Positions 18,052 to 20,284 of a DNA stretch of 20,284 bases are shown one piece after another. Below the pieces are notes generated by a model that saw only the letters and a list, made by a program, of their open reading frames with translations, was not told the DNA's origin and ran no database searches. The first letter of the stretch is position 1. Every line of letters begins with the position of its first letter. Both the position numbers and the translations under genes were made by a program. Origin of the DNA: JAICIG01 sp035532215 (GTDB taxonomy: Bacteria > Planctomycetota > Planctomycetia > Pirellulales > JAICIG01); assembly GCA_035532215.1 (NCBI GenBank), contig DATKRK010000370.1:1-20284 (forward strand), given 5' to 3'.

Positions 18052-18189
18052 CTAGCCCGGATTATTCATCAGCCCACACCAACCCGAAGCGCAAGCGAGG
18101 CGGAGCAACGCACTTACCTCGCTGGCGCTTCGGGTTTGCATGGAGCGATTTGTCAAGTAATAGCTGGGCTGATGAATAATCCGGGCTAG
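18052..18189. mobile_element. 138-bp miniature inverted-repeat element with nested hairpin
   Basis: Perfect 25-bp terminal inverted repeats lie at 18052-18076 and 18165-18189; the outer end reads CTAGCCCGGATTATTC. A second inverted pair is nested inside, at 18081-18100 and 18117-18136 (AACCCGAAGCGC...), with 19 of 20 bases paired. Both ends carry CTAG. If CTAG is the duplicated target, the element proper is 18056-18185 with 21-bp ends. There is no transposase gene inside, so it would have to be moved in trans. The single strand can fold into one long hairpin. Confidence 0.75.
18081..18136. repeat. Inner inverted repeat of the miniature element
   Basis: Arms 18081-18100 and 18117-18136 pair in 19 of 20 positions around a 16-base loop. 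The arm (ACCCGAAGCG..) differs from the outer terminal repeats, so the element may be a composite or a nested insertion. Confidence 0.7.
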
Positions 18190-18226
18190 AAATCTCCAGG
18201 CGGATTCGGCTCTTTGAGCGCCTGGC

Positions 18227-18466
18227 CTATTTGCCGGCAGCGAACTCGCGGTGCAACGCTCGCAACGAGGCTTGCACGGTATTGAGATCGCCCACGAGCA
18301 CGAATATGCGAAGGAGATAGCCGCCCGGCGCGATGCCGCCAGAATCGCGAACGCGGAACACGCAGTTCCATTTCACCACCTTGGCCGCCGAGACCGCGGA
18401 GGCAAAAAGATAGGTAGCACATCGAGGGCGGCCGGCCCGGCGGATGGTCGCTTTTCCATTCGTCAA
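18227..18466 (-). CDS. Doubtful small ORF, 79 residues, unknown function
   Basis: I do not recognise this protein. From about residue 29 (KVVKWNCVFRVRDSGG onward) third codon positions are strongly G or C and the sequence has a beta-strand-like pattern (GGYLLRIFVLVGDL) followed by a helix (TVQASLRALHREF), as in a folded small domain. The first 28 residues look less coding-like. No clear Shine-Dalgarno is seen. It could be a small real gene, the remains of a longer one broken by repeats, or chance in GC-rich DNA. It lies between the miniature element and the ATPase gene, on the strand opposite to the ATPase. Confidence 0.25.
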   Translation of the reverse strand: MTNGKATIRRAGRPRCATYLFASAVSAAKVVKWNCVFRVRDSGGIAPGGYLLRIFVLVGDLNTVQASLRALHREFAAGK

Positions 18467-18577
18467 GGCTCATTGCGCAAGCCGCTCGTTGTGTACGGTG
18501 TGGCGGAGCCCCGCGCGCTTCTCCGGCTGCGACCGCCGGCGCGGGGGCTATAGACTCGCCCCGCCAAGGAGCCCGCC

Positions 18578-20224
18578 ATGCCGAAGAAAACCGCCGCCGC
18601 GAACGTGCCGCCTGAGAACGGCGAGGCCAACGCCGCCGAGCCGCGTGCGCCGTGGACCTATTCCCAGCGCTTTTACGAGCCCGACTTTCACGCGCCGGAG
18701 CTGAAGCTCAAGCCGATGGATCAAGTCGCGGCCAGGCAACCCACCTGGGAGTGCCGCGGATACGCGCCGCGCGGCGGCGTGACGGTCATCGCCGGCGAGC
18801 ACGGCTCGGGCAAAAGCCTGTTGGCGCTCTATTGGGCCGCGCTCGTTTCCACCGGCTACCCGGCCTTTCGACGCTCGGCCGGCGAAGACGCGTTGTGGGT
18901 CGCCGCCGAGCGTGAAGCCGCTGAAAGTCGCTTTTCGCTCCGCGAAAAGGCGCCGCAAGGAGGGCCGGGCGCCCTCGCCCGGCAACAAGATGGAGGGCCG
19001 GGCGCCCCCGCCCGGCAACTCGAAATCACTCCAAACGGGCGAGGGCGCCCGGACCTCCATGATAACGGGCGAGGGCGTCCGGACCTCCCTGGCGACGGCA
19101 AGCTGCCGAAGATCGTACCTTCCAACGCGGTGATCGCTCACGCCGGCGATTTGACGCTCGAGGTGCTGCGCCAGCGGATCGACGCGGCCGGCGGGGCGGC
19201 GGAGCGGATCGCTTCGCTCGCCTTGTACTGGCCCGACAAAGAGGTCGAGTTCAGCTTCGACCTCATCCGCCGCCGCATATTCGCCCTGACCTGCGCGATC
19301 CGCGGGGCGCCCGACGTGCGGCTCTTGGTGATCGACAACCTCGAAGCCTTCGCCGGCAACCTGCACGAGCCGCCGAGTTCGGCGCTGCTCGGCTTTCTGC
19401 TGGCGAACCTGGCCGAACTGGCGGCACTGGCCAATATCGCGATCGTGGTCCTCGTGCCGTTGCCGCGGTCGGGCGCACAGGCCGCGGCCCGCAAGCTCGA
19501 CGCGCTGTGCGACGCGGCGCCGGTCGTCTACCTTGCGGCCAGCGATCCCGACCGGCCCGGCCGCAAGCTGCTGATGCAGGTGAAGAACAACCTGGCGCCG
19601 CCGGCGCCCGCCAGGGCATTCGATATCGTGGCCGGCCGAGTCGAGTGGATCCGCGAACCGGTCGAGGCTTTGGCCGACGAGTTCATCGCGCCCTTGTCCC
19701 GACGGCTTGCCGCCCGGCACGAGCGCGAGTCGGCCGCCCGCTGGCTCTTGGCTGCGTTGGCCGACGGGCCGGTTGCATCTCGCGAGCTGTTCCGCCAGGC
19801 CCGCGACTGCGGCATTTCGACGAAGACCTTGCGCCGCGCCGCCGCATCGCTCGGTCTCTCGCCCCGCAAGACGAGCTTCGACGGGCCATGGCAATGGCAG
19901 TTAGGCGAGCCGGCGCCAACCACAGGCGAGCCGGAGGCGTCAGCCTCCGTGTCGAATCGCGCAACGGCGGCGCCGAAGAACACGGAGGCTAACGCCTCCG
20001 GCTCGCCAAGGGACGCCGCCGACTCGCCAGGCGAGAACACCCAAGGCAGCCAACCGCGCGTGGAAGCGTCTGCGACTTCAACCCCTGCGCCCGTCGGAGC
20101 CGAAGGCGAAGCTTCGCCTACGCCATGCAAGCCGCGTCCTTCAGCCGCCCCTTCAGACCAAGATGGCCAAACTGGCTTTCAAGATCGCGCGGTTCGCGAG
20201 CCGCTCGCGCCCTGCGGCGTTTGA
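18578..20224 (+). CDS. RepA/AAA_25-like P-loop ATPase with repeat-derived insert and tail
   Basis: The 548-residue protein starts at an ATG with AAGGAG 6 bases upstream (18566-18571). Its RecA-like ATPase core has Walker A GEHGSGKS (73-80), a following strand (ALWVAAERE, 105-113) and Walker B LLVIDN (249-254, Asp253). About 380-442 forms a winged-helix-like end (GISTKTLRRAAASLGLSPRK, ending WQWQL) that usually closes such proteins. The family includes hexameric helicase-like ATPases of replication, plasmid and phage origin; the role here is unknown. Two regions are not family sequence: residues 128-171 are encoded by four palindromic repeats, and the tail from 443 to 548 is low-complexity and contains two more repeat families. 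The frame stays open throughout, so the repeats are tolerated in surface regions. No partner gene (primase, integrase) lies within the window. Confidence 0.82.
   Translation: MPKKTAAANVPPENGEANAAEPRAPWTYSQRFYEPDFHAPELKLKPMDQVAARQPTWECRGYAPRGGVTVIAGEHGSGKSLLALYWAALVSTGYPAFRRSAGEDALWVAAEREAAESRFSLREKAPQGGPGALARQQDGGPGAPARQLEITPNGRGRPDLHDNGRGRPDLPGDGKLPKIVPSNAVIAHAGDLTLEVLRQRIDAAGGAAERIASLALYWPDKEVEFSFDLIRRRIFALTCAIRGAPDVRLLVIDNLEAFAGNLHEPPSSALLGFLLANLAELAALANIAIVVLVPLPRSGAQAAARKLDALCDAAPVVYLAASDPDRPGRKLLMQVKNNLAPPAPARAFDIVAGRVEWIREPVEALADEFIAPLSRRLAARHERESAARWLLAALADGPVASRELFRQARDCGISTKTLRRAAASLGLSPRKTSFDGPWQWQLGEPAPTTGEPEASASVSNRATAAPKNTEANASGSPRDAADSPGENTQGSQPRVEASATSTPAPVGAEGEASPTPCKPRPSAAPSDQDGQTGFQDRAVREPLAPCGV
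18959..19088. repeat. Four REP-like repeat copies inside the ATPase gene
   Basis: Two direct copies of a 28-base unit (18959-18986 and 18992-19019, 27 of 28 identical) are followed by two inverted copies of its first 22 bases (19037-19058 and 19067-19088, 1-2 mismatches). Each unit forms its own hairpin, for example CCGGGCG-CCCT-CGCCCGG at 18965-18982. All are translated in frame and give GGPGALARQ- and NGRGRPDL-type peptides. Confidence 0.9.
19925..20007. repeat. 27-bp inverted repeat pair in the ATPase tail
   Basis: Arms at 19925-19951 (starting GGCGAGCCGGAGGCG) and 19981-20007 are reverse complements in 26 of 27 positions, separated by 29 bases. Each arm also has its own short inner palindrome (GGAGGC..GCCTCC). 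They encode Glu/Ala/Ser-rich tail residues. Confidence 0.88.
20104..20119. repeat. 16-bp palindrome in the ATPase tail
   Basis: AGGCGAAGCTTCGCCT is a perfect palindrome, translated in frame as part of GAEGEASPTP. It differs from the other two repeat families in the same gene. Confidence 0.75.
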
Positions 20225-20251
20225 GAGGCTGTCCGGAAACTCGCCGTGGGG

Positions 20252-20284
20252 CGGCCTTCCTAGGCCGTCTGGTCCGAAAGACGG
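20252..20284 (+). terminator. Two overlapping hairpins after the ATPase gene
   Basis: CGGCCT-TCCT-AGGCCG (20252-20267) and CCGTCT...AGACGG (20265-20284, 8-base loop) share three bases, so only one can form fully. They begin 28 bases after the stop. No U-run is visible before the window ends. They could be a terminator or another palindromic repeat. Confidence 0.3.

Noticed and set aside
18052..18189. Possible tRNA or integron attC site
   Set aside because: The long perfect terminal repeats do not fit a cloverleaf, and I see no attC core boxes or integrase. A miniature inverted-repeat element fits better.
18549..18554. TATAGA as a -10 box for the ATPase gene
   Set aside because: The sequence 17 bases upstream (GCTGCG) is nothing like a -35 box, and the match is only partial.
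18959..19088. Possible CRISPR array
   Set aside because: Only four copies are present, two of them inverted, spacing is irregular and short (5, 17 and 8 bases between copies), and the region is translated as part of an ATPase.
18548..19894. A 448-codon open frame on the minus strand
   Set aside because: It is antisense to the ATPase gene, whose Walker motifs and Shine-Dalgarno are on the plus strand. The long frame reflects high GC and the palindromic repeats.

Overview
The window reads as chromosomal DNA of a planctomycete, most likely from the Pirellulales and relatives. The evidence is a protein combining a planctomycete cytochrome c domain with DUF1549 and DUF1553, followed immediately by a DUF1501 protein; a secreted sulfatase; an ECF sigma factor overlapping a membrane Ser/Thr kinase gene; several twin-arginine leaders; and high G+C with strong third-position GC. 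I see no rRNA, tRNA, CRISPR array or complete insertion sequence.

Layout. (1) 1-3147, minus strand: a secreted alpha/beta-hydrolase cut by the left edge, and upstream of it a Tat-exported enolase-superfamily enzyme resembling sugar-acid dehydratases. (2) 3322-6409, plus strand: an ECF sigma factor whose stop overlaps the start of a Ser/Thr kinase by 8 bases. The kinase carries an N-terminal anti-sigma-like zinc motif, one membrane helix and two duplicated beta-sandwich ectodomains. (3) 6714-7904, plus strand: an orphan histidine kinase-like protein with a worn ATPase domain and a tail that may be GGDEF-like. (4) 8010-9395, minus strand: a slipin (SPFH) membrane protein and a small monoheme cytochrome. 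(5) 9659-17826, minus strand: five co-directional genes, in transcription order PSCyt1/DUF1549/DUF1553 protein, DUF1501 protein, DapA-fold protein, Tat-exported esterase and sulfatase, behind a good sigma70-like promoter at 17923-17951. (6) 17827-20284: a repeat-rich stretch with a 138-bp miniature inverted-repeat element, a doubtful small ORF, and a plus-strand RepA/AAA_25-like ATPase whose coding sequence has absorbed several palindromic repeats.

How the genes may work together. The sigma factor and kinase look like one translationally coupled signalling unit that senses at the cell surface. The five-gene cluster plus the enolase/hydrolase pair fit extracytoplasmic breakdown of decorated (sulfated or esterified) polysaccharide and processing of the sugar acids. 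That substrate assignment is inference from family content only.

The best candidates for something new are three proteins that keep their fold but lose signature catalytic residues (the DapA-like protein, the histidine kinase and the first hydrolase domain), and the ATPase gene at 18578-20224, which carries in-frame REP-like hairpins inside its ATPase domain and a tail built partly from other inverted repeats.
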